A DNA stretch of 64,000 nucleotides from Bacillus sp. 2205SS5-2. Its GTDB lineage: Bacteria > Bacillota > Bacilli > Bacillales > Bacillaceae_K. Below the pieces are notes generated by a model. The model saw only the letters and a list, made by a program, of their open reading frames with translations. It was not told the DNA's origin and made no database searches. Where the stretch lies: NCBI RefSeq assembly GCF_037024155.1, contig NZ_JAYKTS010000006.1, positions 116,973-180,972 of the forward strand, read 5' to 3'. Positions 9,621 to 18,644 of the stretch are shown piece by piece; positions within the stretch are counted from its first letter, which is position 1, and each line of letters starts with the position of its first letter. Position numbers and translations under genes: made by a program.

Positions 9621-9941
9621 CTATGAAGCAACAAAGACCATACAAGCATTATAACGTAAAAAATATGGGGATGCATTCAGGAAACTCTCGCCGATAAGGG
9701 ATCCCTGCAAACTAATAAATAAGTAGAAAGTGACCGAAATACCTAAAAATATTTCTGAAGTAGAGAGATCCCAAGAGAATGTGGGGGTGTTTTCTTCGGG
9801 AATTTTAGGAAGTATATGGTTGTTAAACTGGTTTAAGTGTCTAGCCCCAAGTGGAATCAGTTTTTCTTGTGGCTGCATTTGCAAAAATTGTTGCTTTTCA
9901 TACCAGTCTATAACTTTTGATATAGCTTTGTTTTCCGGCAT
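9621..9941 (-). CDS. Doubtful ORF whose N-terminus lies in a MITE-like element
   Basis: An open frame of 106 codons from ATG 9941 (weak AAGGAAAAG before it). The first ~25 residues (MPENKAISKVIDWYEKQQFL) are the translated end of a family A repeat copy, in which the stop usually present in that frame has been lost. The rest (GARHLNQFNNHILPKIPEENTP, then one likely membrane helix IFLGISVTFYLFISLQG) matches nothing I recognise. It may be a remnant of an older gene or a chance frame. Confidence 0.25.
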   Translation of the reverse strand: MPENKAISKVIDWYEKQQFLQMQPQEKLIPLGARHLNQFNNHILPKIPEENTPTFSWDLSTSEIFLGISVTFYLFISLQGSLIGESFLNASPYFLRYNACMVFVAS

Positions 9942-10034
9942 CTTTTCCTTAATTATTAATGGAAATTAACTAAGAAATGAAGGGTTTAATCAAAAAAGCA
10001 GATGAAATAAGCACGAAATATATTAAAAGAGCCT
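9870..10034 (+). repeat. MITE-like element, family A (forward copy)
   Basis: About 165 bp from TGGCTGCATTTGCAAAAATT to AAAAGAGCCT, with core TGATATAGCTTTGTTTTCCGGCATC and TTAATCAAAAAAGCAGATGAAATA. Diverged from the consensus at both ends. Confidence 0.7.
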
Positions 10035-10309
10035 TTAGAAAATAAAAACATAGCTTCTAGATTTTGCATTTTTAAGGTGGCGTCGATGCCTTTTTCTTGG
10101 ATATTTAGTGTTTTTTTCGAATATTCATCTAGTCCTGTCCGGTCCAGAAAAAGTGCTAGTGATTGCTTAGAAATTAAAAGGGTATGTTGTCTACTCTTCG
10201 TCTTTTGCTTGTCGCCTTTAAGAGAAGCCTTCTCTTTTCTAAAATTCCCTTTTCTCCGGGTATAAAAACCATTTGGACACTCCATGCTATAACTAGGTGG
10301 TGATTGTCA

Positions 10310-10516
10310 GTGAAAAGAAAAGTATGTCTTTCTCTTTCCCTGTTTAGTTTTCTGTTCGGCGTATCTTGGTTTGGTCACGAGTCTTTGCAGGATAAAAGAC
10401 GTTATAACAACATTGAGAAGGAGGGAATTATTCCACTGTCTACTTATCAAGAGGCAGAACCAGTTAGTGAACCGGTTCCCTTCGGCTCTCGAGAATATAT
10501 TCGGTATGTCCAATAA
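10310..10516 (+). CDS. Small membrane-anchored or exported protein, unknown
   Basis: 68 residues from GTG 10310, with GGTGGTGAT upstream; TTG 10304 is an alternative. Residues 2-24 (KRKVCLSLSLFSFLFGVSWFG) look like an uncleaved signal anchor, followed by ~45 mostly polar, acidic residues. No family recognised. No terminator seen directly after it. Confidence 0.45.
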   Translation: MKRKVCLSLSLFSFLFGVSWFGHESLQDKRRYNNIEKEGIIPLSTYQEAEPVSEPVPFGSREYIRYVQ

Positions 10517-10584
10517 GGTGGGGAAACCCATCTTTTTTGTGGAGAAAAATCTAGGTTTCAATTTAGGGGAGTTTGGGATTTCAT

Positions 10585-10700
10585 TGTCTTGCTACAGTGG
10601 CTTGAGGCTCGGGTTAAATGAATAACTCTCCAGTGATGCAGGCATCACCTGCGAGCTCTTCATTTGCCTGTCGCCTCAGGACAGCCACTTTCGCTTTTCA
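10585..10700 (+). repeat. Single copy of the GCCACTTTCGCTTTTC repeat
   Basis: CTACAGTGGCTTGAGGCTCGG and, ~90 bp later, CAGCCACTTTCGCTTTTC match the two ends of the 117-bp unit that is tandemly repeated at 24150-24437. Inner sequence differs but keeps hairpin-forming segments (GATGCAGGCATC). Confidence 0.65.
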
Positions 10701-10759
10701 ATCGTTGTTGAAACGGATATGATGGGAGTGGTAATGTCGATTTTTGGGAGAGGCTTTTG

Positions 10760-11335
10760 ATGAAAAATACTTACATAACAGGATACTTTCCTTTGTTTTC
10801 TATTTTATTGTTTAGTTTAACGTTTGCGGTGTATGGAGTAGATGTGTTTGTTTCACTTTTTAAAGGGATTGGAATTTACGCAGGGATGAGAGAGTTTTTA
10901 TCGGATATTCAATTGAATTTATTTGTTTTAATTTTGCTGATGACAGTTTTTTTTATGGTTTTTGCTGCTCTAAAATTGATCGCGGAAACTATTAACGAGC
11001 TTAGTCTGCTCTTTTTTTCAAAGGACTCCAGCGGAGAAGCGATTCAAAGTGTTCGTCCTTTAGCACTTGTTTTCTTTATAGGCGCACTTGTGTCAATCGT
11101 TAGTGTCAATTCTATTGTAGGCTTAATGCTTATTTTTTTGGCCTCTTGTTTCATTTACTTTGTACTCTTTGTCTACAAAATAACCCCCTCGTTGTCGCGA
11201 GGAGGCATGGTAGGTATTGTCTTATTTCAAGTATTATTTTGGAGTCTGGTGATTGTGATAGTCTTTTTTGCTGCACTAAAAATTTATAATGGAATATTAG
11301 CGAGTTTACCTATTCTCACCCAAGTTAAACGATAA
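10760..11335 (+). CDS. yufK: YufK-like membrane protein
   Basis: 191 residues from ATG 10760 (GGGAGAGG upstream; the TTG just before it is less likely). Five or six membrane helices: residues ~8-30, 50-72, 95-115, 117-140, 155-180. Length, helix layout and position near pbpD/mrp agree with B. subtilis YufK, a conserved membrane protein of unknown function. No catalytic motif is visible. The last codons lie inside a 28-bp perfect palindrome. Confidence 0.65.
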   Translation: MKNTYITGYFPLFSILLFSLTFAVYGVDVFVSLFKGIGIYAGMREFLSDIQLNLFVLILLMTVFFMVFAALKLIAETINELSLLFFSKDSSGEAIQSVRPLALVFFIGALVSIVSVNSIVGLMLIFLASCFIYFVLFVYKITPSLSRGGMVGIVLFQVLFWSLVIVIVFFAALKIYNGILASLPILTQVKR

Positions 11336-11354
11336 AACCTAGGTTTTATCGTTT
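11327..11354. terminator. Perfect 28-bp palindrome over the yufK stop
   Basis: AAACGATAAAACCT is followed directly by its reverse complement, centred on CCTAGG at 11340/11341. The yufK TAA is in the left arm. There is no long T-run. Probably a two-way terminator between yufK and the converging pbpD, though it could also be a protein-binding site. Confidence 0.55.
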
Positions 11355-11405
11355 ATAGGTGAAAAAAGTTTAAATTTTGAAATGGTTTTGCGCCTCGAAC
11401 ATTTC

Positions 11406-13280
11406 TTATCTCATAATGTCCCGCCAAATCATGTGACTAGGACGATTTTTTTCAATGCTCTGCATGTTTTGAGGAAAATCATGTCCAACCCATACCCCGG
11501 TTGTATATTCGTCTGTTAACCCTACGGCCCAGTAATCATAAAATTGATTGGTCGTCCCCGTTTTAATTCCCATATATGGTTTGGGGAGATAGGCTGATTT
11601 ACCTGTCCCACTTACAGCGGCTGAGTGGAGGAGACTTCTGACTTTTTCAACCGTTTGTGTAGACCAAAGCGTTACGGACTCTTCATTCCATTCATAGAGG
11701 GTTAATCCGTCTCGATTGACTACTCTGGTGATAGCACGCGGCTCAGTATAAACACCATCAATAAAGCTTGTATAGGCTCGGGTCATTTCTAACGGGCTCA
11801 AGCCATAAGTAAATCCACCTATGGCAGCAGCGAATGTTTGATCTTGTTTTATTACTTTCGAAAATTGAAAGGAGTCGAAATGGGAAAAAGCTTCTTGTAC
11901 CCCGATTTTTTCCATTAAGCGAACAGCAGGCGTATTTAGCGATTGAATAAAAGCCGTCTGGAGTGTCACCATACCCCACTCACTGTTTCCGTAGTTTTGA
12001 GGACAGTAATCCTTGATGCAATACCTATTCGCGTTAACACTTTCATTTAAAGAGGATTGAAAGCGTTCGATATAGGGGGCATAAACAAGCAAGGGTTTAA
12101 CAGACGAACCAGGTTGGCGATATGCTTGGTAAGCGCGGTGGAAAAAATATTTCTGATAGTCTTTACCACCAGACATCGCAACGATTCCCCTTGTTGAATT
12201 ATTAATAACAATAGCTGCGCCTTCCACCCCTGCATAAGGCAGGTTTTCTTTCACAGAGGTCACGGCTTTCGCTTGCATGTCGGGATCCAAATTAGTCTCT
12301 ATTGTCACTCCAGATGTAATTATTTCTTCAACACGATCATCCAATGAAGCAGATATCATCTTCTTCTCTTCCTCAGACTGGGCGGCTGAATTTTTTTCAT
12401 AAAATCCTTCCTTTAAACTAATTAACTGACGCAATTCTTCTTCCACATACACCGCATAATCGGGATACGCATTTTCATGTTTCTTGATATGAAGGCTGAT
12501 TTTCTCAGCTTTTAGAGCAGTGACTTCTTCATGTGTTAGCTTTCCAACATTCATCATTGTATCTAGCAAGCGCTCTTGCCGTTCTTTCGTTGCATCAAAA
12601 TGTGCAACCGGGTCATATTTAGCAGGGTTATTAGGAATAGAAGCTAAGAATGTTAATTCTGCTTTGGAGAGTTGAGTTAGAGGCTTTTGAAAAAAATGCT
12701 GTGAAGCCGACTCAGCTCCATAAATTCCATTGCTAAAATAAATCACATTTAAATATAAATCCAGAATTTCTTCTTTTGTTAAAGCTTGCTCTAGTTCATA
12801 AGCATAAAAAAGTTCCGTTAGCTTTCGGTTATATGATTTTTCTTGATCCAAGTATAAATTTCGCACAAGTTGTTGGGTAATGGTACTACCACCTTGTTGG
12901 ATATGAGTGAAAACTAGATTTTTCACAACAGCTCGTAAAATAGCCCCGGCATCAAATCCGAAATGATCATAAAAATTTTGGTCTTCGGAAAAAATCATCA
13001 CGTCTTTTAAATAAGGAGGGATTTCCTCACCCTTAGCATAAAGACGGTACGGAGTATTCACTTCAGAGAAAACCTCGCCATTTTGATCCAATAAAAGGCT
13101 TGTAACCGGTACTTTTATTTCATTTTTATTAATAACCCTATCCATCTTCTGCTGAAAATCTTCCACTTGAACGACTTCTTGACCTGTTAGGTACACGATG
13201 AAAACAAAAAGCGGAAAAATTATTACGATGGTAAGGTAACCTGTAAAAGTCCTCACAACACAGCCACATCGTTTCTTCAT
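11406..13280 (-). CDS. pbpD: Penicillin-binding protein 4, bifunctional class A
   Basis: 624 residues, same length as B. subtilis PbpD. Order: signal anchor ~11-33; glycosyltransferase 51 domain with catalytic E99-D100 (SEDQNFYDHFG), GSTITQQ 131-137 and RKLTELFYAYELE ~152; transpeptidase domain with SSVK 392-395, SLN 447-449 and KTG 573-575. All catalytic motifs are intact. It polymerises glycan strands and cross-links peptides outside the membrane. Preceded by a gap of ~380 bp from the divergent kapD. Confidence 0.95.
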   Translation of the reverse strand: MKKRCGCVVRTFTGYLTIVIIFPLFVFIVYLTGQEVVQVEDFQQKMDRVINKNEIKVPVTSLLLDQNGEVFSEVNTPYRLYAKGEEIPPYLKDVMIFSEDQNFYDHFGFDAGAILRAVVKNLVFTHIQQGGSTITQQLVRNLYLDQEKSYNRKLTELFYAYELEQALTKEEILDLYLNVIYFSNGIYGAESASQHFFQKPLTQLSKAELTFLASIPNNPAKYDPVAHFDATKERQERLLDTMMNVGKLTHEEVTALKAEKISLHIKKHENAYPDYAVYVEEELRQLISLKEGFYEKNSAAQSEEEKKMISASLDDRVEEIITSGVTIETNLDPDMQAKAVTSVKENLPYAGVEGAAIVINNSTRGIVAMSGGKDYQKYFFHRAYQAYRQPGSSVKPLLVYAPYIERFQSSLNESVNANRYCIKDYCPQNYGNSEWGMVTLQTAFIQSLNTPAVRLMEKIGVQEAFSHFDSFQFSKVIKQDQTFAAAIGGFTYGLSPLEMTRAYTSFIDGVYTEPRAITRVVNRDGLTLYEWNEESVTLWSTQTVEKVRSLLHSAAVSGTGKSAYLPKPYMGIKTGTTNQFYDYWAVGLTDEYTTGVWVGHDFPQNMQSIEKNRPSHMIWRDIMR

Positions 13281-13663
13281 ATTGTTGAACCCAGGGAAGT
13301 AACTAACAATATTGAGCCAGTTCTTTCGGGTTTTATCACTTTAGAGTATTCTCTACTTTATCATAATGTAATTTCTAATAAGAATAAAGAAGTCGCTAAC
13401 ATGAAAACGCAAAAATGTGATTTCAGATAATAGTAGAAAACTTTCTTCATAGAATGATTGTTCAACGGATCTTTATGGGAGATTTGTGCATTTTTATTCT
13501 AAATTAGTGAAGAAAAAGCAATCTATACTCGAATGTACGGGCAATGTACCCGAAAAGATGCAAATGAATTGTTTGAATTGTCATAATTTAAGCGGTTCAC
13601 ATGATATAATAAGTAATAATTGAAAAATGCAAACCACAATCGGGAGAAGACTAAGGAGGGAGA
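13281..13663. promoter_or_regulatory. pbpD-kapD divergent region
   Basis: About 380 bp without a gene. On the plus strand an extended -10 (TGATATAAT, 13602-13610) lies 54 bp before kapD; no good -35 is visible. AAGGAGG at about 13652 is the kapD ribosome site. I could not define the pbpD promoter. Confidence 0.5.
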
Positions 13664-14284
13664 ATGGTGGACGAAAATCAGTTAATTTTCATCGACTTTG
13701 AATTTTCGATGCCAGATCGAAAACATTCACCAAGAGGATTTTATCCAGAAATCATTGAAGCGGGCATCGTTTTAATAAAAGAAGGAAAAATCGTAAAGCA
13801 ATTTTCTACTTATGTAAAACCCATTGCATTTCCGAAACTCACACCACGATGTAAAAATTTTCTTCATATTGGCCAAAAAGATGTAGATAATGGCATATCA
13901 TTTTATGATTTAGCTAACTATTTTCAAGGGATTAATGGAACGGGTCTTAATAAAATCATTACATGGGGAAATATGGACATGAAAGTGCTAAGGCAAAACT
14001 GCCAAAAAGCGACTATTGATTTTCCTTTAAGTGGTCAATTTATCGATTTATCTATGGAGTATAAAAAGTTTTTCGGGGATCGAAATCAAACGGGATTATG
14101 GAAAGCGGTTCAAGAATACGGAAGAGATGGTGTAGGAAAACACCATAAAGCACTAGATGATGCACTTACTACTTATCATATTTATAAACTCGTCGAAAAA
14201 GATAAACAATATCTTAAAAAAGCCTCCCCGCCGACAATTGGCGATCGGGTGGATTTTTCTAAACTAAATAATCTCCTAGCTTAA
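13664..14284 (+). CDS. kapD: 3'-5' exonuclease-like sporulation inhibitor KapD
   Basis: 206 residues, DEDDh exonuclease fold: LIFIDFEFSMPD (D11, E13 as metal ligands), a middle WGNMDMKVLR block, and C-terminal GKHHKALDDALTTYHIY with the catalytic His and Asp. In B. subtilis, KapD inhibits the KinA route to sporulation; the enzymatic substrate is not established. Start ATG 13664 has AAGGAGG upstream; GTG 13667 is a minor alternative. A hairpin terminator follows directly. Confidence 0.9.
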   Translation: MVDENQLIFIDFEFSMPDRKHSPRGFYPEIIEAGIVLIKEGKIVKQFSTYVKPIAFPKLTPRCKNFLHIGQKDVDNGISFYDLANYFQGINGTGLNKIITWGNMDMKVLRQNCQKATIDFPLSGQFIDLSMEYKKFFGDRNQTGLWKAVQEYGRDGVGKHHKALDDALTTYHIYKLVEKDKQYLKKASPPTIGDRVDFSKLNNLLA

Positions 14285-14315
14285 GAGCCTTATTCTCAAA
14301 GAGATAAGGCTCTTT
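14283..14315 (+). terminator. kapD terminator
   Basis: Stem AAGAGCCTTAT / ATAAGGCTCTT (14283-14293, 14304-14314) with a short T-run. Confidence 0.85.
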
Positions 14316-14601
14316 TCTATGGGAAAGAAGTAAAACCGAATTTTCTGTCCACTAAGTGAATGAACAGAAAAAGTCATTTCCCCCACCTCATTGGGGTTGT
14401 GGATATCTTCAAATAGTAAGTGGTCAAATTAAGTATTAAGAAACGAAATCCACAGTTAATCGGATGTTTGTCATAGGGTCAGGGTAATTACATTTTTAGC
14501 CACAAATGGTCGGACTGGAATATATTCAAGATATTTCCAACAAGATGAGATTAAACATTCACATAACGTCATATTGGTTTTTGATATGAGTAGGCTTTGT
14601 T
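14316..14601. other. Gap between kapD and kapB
   Basis: Nothing recognised: no ribosome site with a frame, no repeat copy. Lies between converging genes. Confidence 0.4.
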
Positions 14602-15000
14602 TTAAAAAGTCATATTGTACATTAATTCATATTCGCGTTGGATGCTTCGCAGTGTTTCGATACTTTTTTGAGCATAAATGCTATCCCCTTGTTGAAGTGT
14701 GCTTAACAGTTCGTGAAAGGTGTGGTGTAAAGAGTCTTGATAATTAGGGATTTCTCCTTGAAAAGGTTTTACCATGGTTTTAGGGATGTTTGCTTGTTCA
14801 CGAAAAGCCAATGCCTTACGTTCATGAAAAAACCCTTGATTTACTTGTTTGGGGTGATGAAGATCTCCCTGAACGGGGTGCTTTAGGACAGCTAAAATCC
14901 GGACCACATAAGAAATGTCATTTTCATTGGTTAATTCACCAATATATTTTCCAGTCTTGTAGATACCGGTAACAAATTCATTGATTTTTAGATGAGTCAT
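14602..15000 (-). CDS. kapB: KapB family protein (kinase-associated protein B)
   Basis: 132 residues from ATG 15000 with GGAGGAGG upstream. An N-terminal beta-rich part (VTGIYKTGKYIGELTNENDISYVVRILAVLKHPVQGDLHHP) and a C-terminal helical part (FHELLSTLQQGDSIYAQKSIETLRSIQREYELMY) fit the KapB family. B. subtilis KapB is called a lipoprotein needed for KinB signalling to Spo0F. This protein has no signal peptide or lipobox cysteine, so it is probably cytoplasmic. In B. subtilis it lies with kinB; no kinB is in this window. Confidence 0.88.
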   Translation of the reverse strand: MTHLKINEFVTGIYKTGKYIGELTNENDISYVVRILAVLKHPVQGDLHHPKQVNQGFFHERKALAFREQANIPKTMVKPFQGEIPNYQDSLHHTFHELLSTLQQGDSIYAQKSIETLRSIQREYELMYNMTF

Positions 15001-15334
15001 AGGTTTTCCTCCTCCAATCGCTTATAATGCTATTATACAAAAAAATGGGCTCTTCGCTATTTAGTGTTGACAAGACAATTTTCTAGGGTTCAATTGATGC
15101 TACCATTTTAGCTTAATGTCAGGATTATACATATTGATTAAAACAAGCGAAAAACCGGACAAGGGAATGAGGTCAATTGCTCGCTCAGCATTCACCACCT
15201 GTTACAAGAATAATTGATTGAGTTCTGAAACCTACATAGTTGTTTGAACTAAATACTAAATAGCGAAGAAGCAAAAAATGGCTAAGGTTGATGTTTTAGC
15301 CTATTGAGAAGAAAGAATTATTGGAGGGAACACG
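15001..15334. other. kapB-cyclophilin gap
   Basis: 333 bp upstream of two divergent genes; must hold both promoters, but I see only the ribosome site TTGGAGGG before 15335 and no clear -35/-10 pair. Confidence 0.4.
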
Positions 15335-16063
15335 ATGAATCGTTTAATACGCAATGTGCTCAGTCTTAGTTTAGGGGTGTTGCTGCTCTCAGCTTGTGGA
15401 ACAGAAGCAGCGCCTGAAAAAGAAAATTCAACTGAAAGTAAAGCAACAGAAAGCAATGAGGGAATGGAAGAACAGAATTATCCACAACTATCAAAAGAGG
15501 TTCAAGAAGATGAAATTCTAGTAAATATGCAAACCAATCTAGGAAATATCAAAATCAAGTTATTTCCAGAGCTAGCTCCTAAAACGGTTGAAAATTTTGT
15601 TACACACAGTAAAGATGGTTACTATGATGGATTGACGTTTCACCGAGTTATTAATGATTTTATGCTTCAAGGGGGAGATCCAACTGGTAATGGCACTGGT
15701 GGAGAAAGCATATATGGAGAACCGTTTGAAGATGAGTTTACGTCACAACTTTTCAATCTGAATGGAGCCCTTTCCATGGCTAATGCAGGCCCGAACACCA
15801 ATGGAAGTCAATTTTTTATTGTCCAAAATAGCACTGTTGATTCAGGATTAAAAGCAGATCTAGAAAAAGCAGGCTATCCAGCTGCTATCGTGAATGCCTA
15901 TTTAGAAAATGGTGGAACCCCTTGGCTCGATTCTCGTCATACTGTATTTGGACAAGTTGTCGAAGGAATGGATGTTGTGAACAAAATTGCTTCTGTTGAG
16001 GTGGGAGCAGGAGATAAGCCGGTTGAAGATGTTTTGATTGAAACAATCGAGGTAGTGGAATAA
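15335..16063 (+). CDS. Lipoprotein peptidyl-prolyl cis-trans isomerase (cyclophilin)
   Basis: 242 residues. Signal peptide with lipobox LLSAC at ~19-23 (Cys lipidated), an acidic linker rich in Glu/Ser/Thr (~25-60), then a cyclophilin domain: [20 protein letters not shown], the catalytic [19 protein letters not shown] (Arg of FHR), [19 protein letters not shown] and [14 protein letters not shown]. All active-site residues are present. It should sit on the outer face of the membrane and assist folding of exported proteins, like PrsA but of a different family. ATTGGAGGG precedes the ATG. Confidence 0.92.
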   Translation: MNRLIRNVLSLSLGVLLLSACGTEAAPEKENSTESKATESNEGMEEQNYPQLSKEVQEDEILVNMQTNLGNIKIKLFPELAPKTVENFVTHSKDGYYDGLTFHRVINDFMLQGGDPTGNGTGGESIYGEPFEDEFTSQLFNLNGALSMANAGPNTNGSQFFIVQNSTVDSGLKADLEKAGYPAAIVNAYLENGGTPWLDSRHTVFGQVVEGMDVVNKIASVEVGAGDKPVEDVLIETIEVVE

Positions 16064-16354
16064 ACATGCTTTCGTCTCAGAAGTTATGTAGTTATTTTCT
16101 TCTCATGCCATAGTGAGGATCTTTTTTACACGATATTGTGGACTCGAATCTGAAGAATCTACAGGCCTCTTCTTGTTAGGGAAACAAACAAACTTTAAGA
16201 AAATAGCTAATCGATAAAACGGTTATTCAATCCACTACGGGGGATATAAGTGGTTGTTGTTTTCAAGTATTGCTATAATGAATCATAAAAAAGTTCAGAA
16301 AAAAATAAAACAGGTTAGCAGCTATAGTTGATTTTTAACTGAGAGGAGAAACAT
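16064..16354. other. Gap after the cyclophilin gene
   Basis: About 290 bp; no gene or repeat recognised. GAGAGGAG at 16340-16347 serves the next gene. Confidence 0.4.
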
Positions 16355-16558
16355 ATGCATTCTAATGTAGTTTTAGGCTTATTTCTATATTTTCCGGAAG
16401 ATAAATCAGAATACATTCCAGCTGGCATCACCATGGTGATTTTCGCCATCATTGCATTTTTGACTTTTAAAATGATTATTCGCGTGTCTAAGCGACAAGA
16501 AATGAAAACAAAAGACATGGAAGAGGCCATTCAAAAAGAACGTGAAACAAAAGAATAG
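16355..16558 (+). CDS. Small single-span membrane protein, unknown
   Basis: 67 residues from ATG 16355 after GAGAGGAG. One membrane helix (~residues 24-44, IPAGITMVIFAIIAFLTFKMII) and a highly charged cytoplasmic tail (KRQEMKTKDMEEAIQKERETKE), likely a short coiled coil. Good ribosome site and a terminator downstream support a real gene. No family recognised. Confidence 0.65.
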   Translation: MHSNVVLGLFLYFPEDKSEYIPAGITMVIFAIIAFLTFKMIIRVSKRQEMKTKDMEEAIQKERETKE

Positions 16559-16641
16559 TTCTTTACAAAAGGCTCAATTCGTATCCATCGTAACTGGTGT
16601 TTCACATCAAAAATATGCGAAAACAGTTTTGTTAAAAAAAT

Positions 16642-16674
16642 GCAGAAAACATCGCTTTGTAGTGATGTTTTTTT
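16642..16674 (+). terminator. Terminator
   Basis: AAAACATCGCT, short loop TTGT, AGTGATGTTTTTTT: imperfect stem with a seven-base T-run. Confidence 0.75.
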
Positions 16675-16678
16675 GTTA

Positions 16679-16842
16679 AGGCTGTTTTCGCAAAGATTGT
16701 GGCTTTTCGAATTAGCCCTCCTATCGTGATGAAGAATGGCTTCGGGCATCTTTTCTCCTCATTTTTACCCGAAATGAGGAGGAAAAAAGAGTGTTTCCAT
16801 CTTTTTTGTATGCTACAGCAACAAAGTATGCGAAAAGGGCCT
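16679..16842 (+). repeat. MITE-like element, family B (complete copy)
   Basis: About 164 bp from AGGCTGTTTTCGCAAAGATT to AAAGTATGCGAAAAGGGCC. The core includes GCCCTCCTATCGTGATGAAG, CTTCGGGCATCTTTTC and ACCCGAAATGAGGAGG. Best preserved family B copy with 60338-60502. Placed directly after a terminator. Confidence 0.8.
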
Positions 16843-17108
16843 TTGTTAAACATGTTTACTGATTATTGCTTCAGGGCGTTCACCAACCATACCAAACAGA
16901 GGTCCAACAAAAATTAAACACTCACTAACACAGCTTTTTGAAAACGAAGAAAAATATAATGAGAAATGGTTTTGTGTCTAGGTCTAGACAGCTGCGCTTC
17001 TCTTTTTCTTGATAGCAAATAGTGAGCTGTGATAGGAATATTTTGAATAAATTGCTTCTGGCTTGTACATACTGGGAACATATTATTTGGTTTTTGGAGG
17101 AGAAAGCG
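16843..17108. other. Gap before the superoxide dismutase gene
   Basis: No gene seen. Ends with the ribosome site TTTGGAGGAGA (17092-17102). Confidence 0.4.
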
Positions 17109-17651
17109 ATGAAGAATAAACGAACTTATTGTCTTCTTATGACATGTCTTTTACTTTCAGCGTGCGTCTATCCGGATGTGCGTAAAATTGATGTGGATAT
17201 GAAAAATGCAGATGGTGATTCAATTGGTACGATTACATTACAAGAACAGGCAGAAGGAGTCATGGTTAATGTGGACGTAGAAGGATTGACTCCTGGTGAT
17301 CATGGAATTCATTTTCATGAAAAAGGGTCATGCGAGGCACCTGATTTTACATCAGCGGGTGGACATTTTAATCCGGACAATCATGCACATGGCTTAATGA
17401 ATCAAGACGGTGCACATGCGGGTGATTTACCGAACTTGACGGTAAAGGATGACGGAAGTGCCAAAGCAGAGATTCTTGCCACACAAGTGACACTAGATGA
17501 TGGTAAAAGCTCACTGTTTACGAAAGAAGGTACGGCGATCGTCATACATGAAGTACAAGATGATGGTACGAGTCAGCCAGCAGGAGATGCCGGCATACGA
17601 GTGGCCTGTGGAGAAATCCAAAAGGATGAAAAAGCCGAGAAAAAGGAGTAG
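17109..17651 (+). CDS. sodC: Cu/Zn superoxide dismutase lipoprotein
   Basis: 180 residues from ATG 17109 (GGAGGAG upstream; an in-frame extension to 17022 has no ribosome site). Signal peptide with lipobox LLSAC, Cys19. All metal ligands are present: H68, H70, H86, H94, H103, D106 and H147; also the disulfide pair C75-C167 and the active-site Arg164 (GIRVACG). It should therefore bind both metals and remove superoxide outside the membrane. B. subtilis YojM, the nearest relative I know, is reported to lack a copper ligand; this protein does not. Ends in a Lys/Glu-rich tail. Confidence 0.92.
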   Translation: MKNKRTYCLLMTCLLLSACVYPDVRKIDVDMKNADGDSIGTITLQEQAEGVMVNVDVEGLTPGDHGIHFHEKGSCEAPDFTSAGGHFNPDNHAHGLMNQDGAHAGDLPNLTVKDDGSAKAEILATQVTLDDGKSSLFTKEGTAIVIHEVQDDGTSQPAGDAGIRVACGEIQKDEKAEKKE

Positions 17652-17729
17652 GTTGTAAACTTCCTCCTGCCAATAGGAGCACTTGAAAAGAGGAAAACGT
17701 GATTTAAATCTGAGTTTTTGCTATATAAT
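17652..17729. other. Gap after sodC
   Basis: No strong terminator seen. Confidence 0.35.
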
Positions 17730-17891
17730 AGGCTGTTTTCACAAATTTTGTTGCTTTTCCAACCAGTTTATTAACGGTGATATTGCTTTGTTTCGGGTCA
17801 TCTTTTCATTTGTTTTTGGTGGGTATCAACAGTGAAATGGAAGGTTAATTAAAAATTAGATGAAATAATTAGAATGTATACGAAAAGACCT
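17730..17891 (+). repeat. MITE-like element, family A (forward copy)
   Basis: About 162 bp from AGGCTGTTTTCACAAATTTT to GTATACGAAAAGACCT, with the full family A core (GATATTGCTTTGTTTCGGG, AGTGAAATGGAAGGTTAATT, AAAATTAGATGAAATAA). One of the most complete copies. Confidence 0.8.
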
Positions 17892-18042
17892 ATATAAAAA
17901 CAGTAAGTGCGCCTCGTGTATATAGACACCCTTACTGTTTCTTGAGGAAATTGAATCATTATAGTTTAGATAACCTTTATTCAAGTCAGAGGTTGAGTTG
18001 AATAAAGTCTAATAGAAGCAGCGGTAAAAAAGTCATGGGTAA
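17892..18042. other. Region after the repeat, converging with the GNAT gene
   Basis: CAGTAAGTGCG (17899) ... ACACCCTTACTGTTTCTTG forms a weak hairpin CAGTAAG/CTTACTG, a possible terminator. Nothing else recognised. Confidence 0.35.
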
Positions 18043-18546
18043 CTAGAGTAGTAAGGTCATTAATTCTTCGTCAAAATAGTGATTGTCGACTAATTGAGCT
18101 TTAGGGTCCAAGCCATAAACCGAGAAGCCAAGCTTTTGATATAACCTTTTGGCTTCGCTATTTCCTGAAGTCACGGATAAATTTATTTTTTTAAGTCCAG
18201 GTATACAATTGGCTTCTTGAATGACGCTTGCTAATAAAGCAGCACCTACACCAAGACCTCGCTTCTTCTGTGTCACATACATTGCAAAAATAGTTGCACG
18301 ATGCATCATTTTAGGGTGTGTTTCACGGAGTAATGTGACGACACCAATTAATTCATTTTCAGCAAAAGCCCCGTACGTATAATTGTTTTTATTCTGCAAG
18401 CGCTCCTTCGTTTGATTTATCGGATTTGTTCTCTGGATGGCCTCGTCATAAGTCATTAAAAATGCGTGAGGGTTCGTGGTTAAAGCCTCCAACCGTAATG
18501 ACCAATATTCTTCTGCGTGAGCGGGTGTTAATCGGATTATGTTCAT
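18043..18546 (-). CDS. GNAT family N-acetyltransferase
   Basis: 167 residues from ATG 18546, nine bases after GAAGGAG; the ATG two codons earlier is too close to it. GNAT motifs: IFAMYVTQKKRGLGVGAALL (acetyl-CoA loop R-G-x-G-x-A) and LSVTSGNSEAKRLYQKLGF. The N-terminal IIRLTPAHAEEYWSLRLEAL is common in small-molecule acetyltransferases; substrate unknown. Confidence 0.85.
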   Translation of the reverse strand: MNIIRLTPAHAEEYWSLRLEALTTNPHAFLMTYDEAIQRTNPINQTKERLQNKNNYTYGAFAENELIGVVTLLRETHPKMMHRATIFAMYVTQKKRGLGVGAALLASVIQEANCIPGLKKINLSVTSGNSEAKRLYQKLGFSVYGLDPKAQLVDNHYFDEELMTLLL

Positions 18547-18644
18547 GTGCATTCTCCTTCAATCGTTTGTTCCAAGTACTAACACGAGATGAGAAAGGAA
18601 ATTCCTGATATAGCTGGAAAAATCCAAACCTTGCGCTATTAAAG

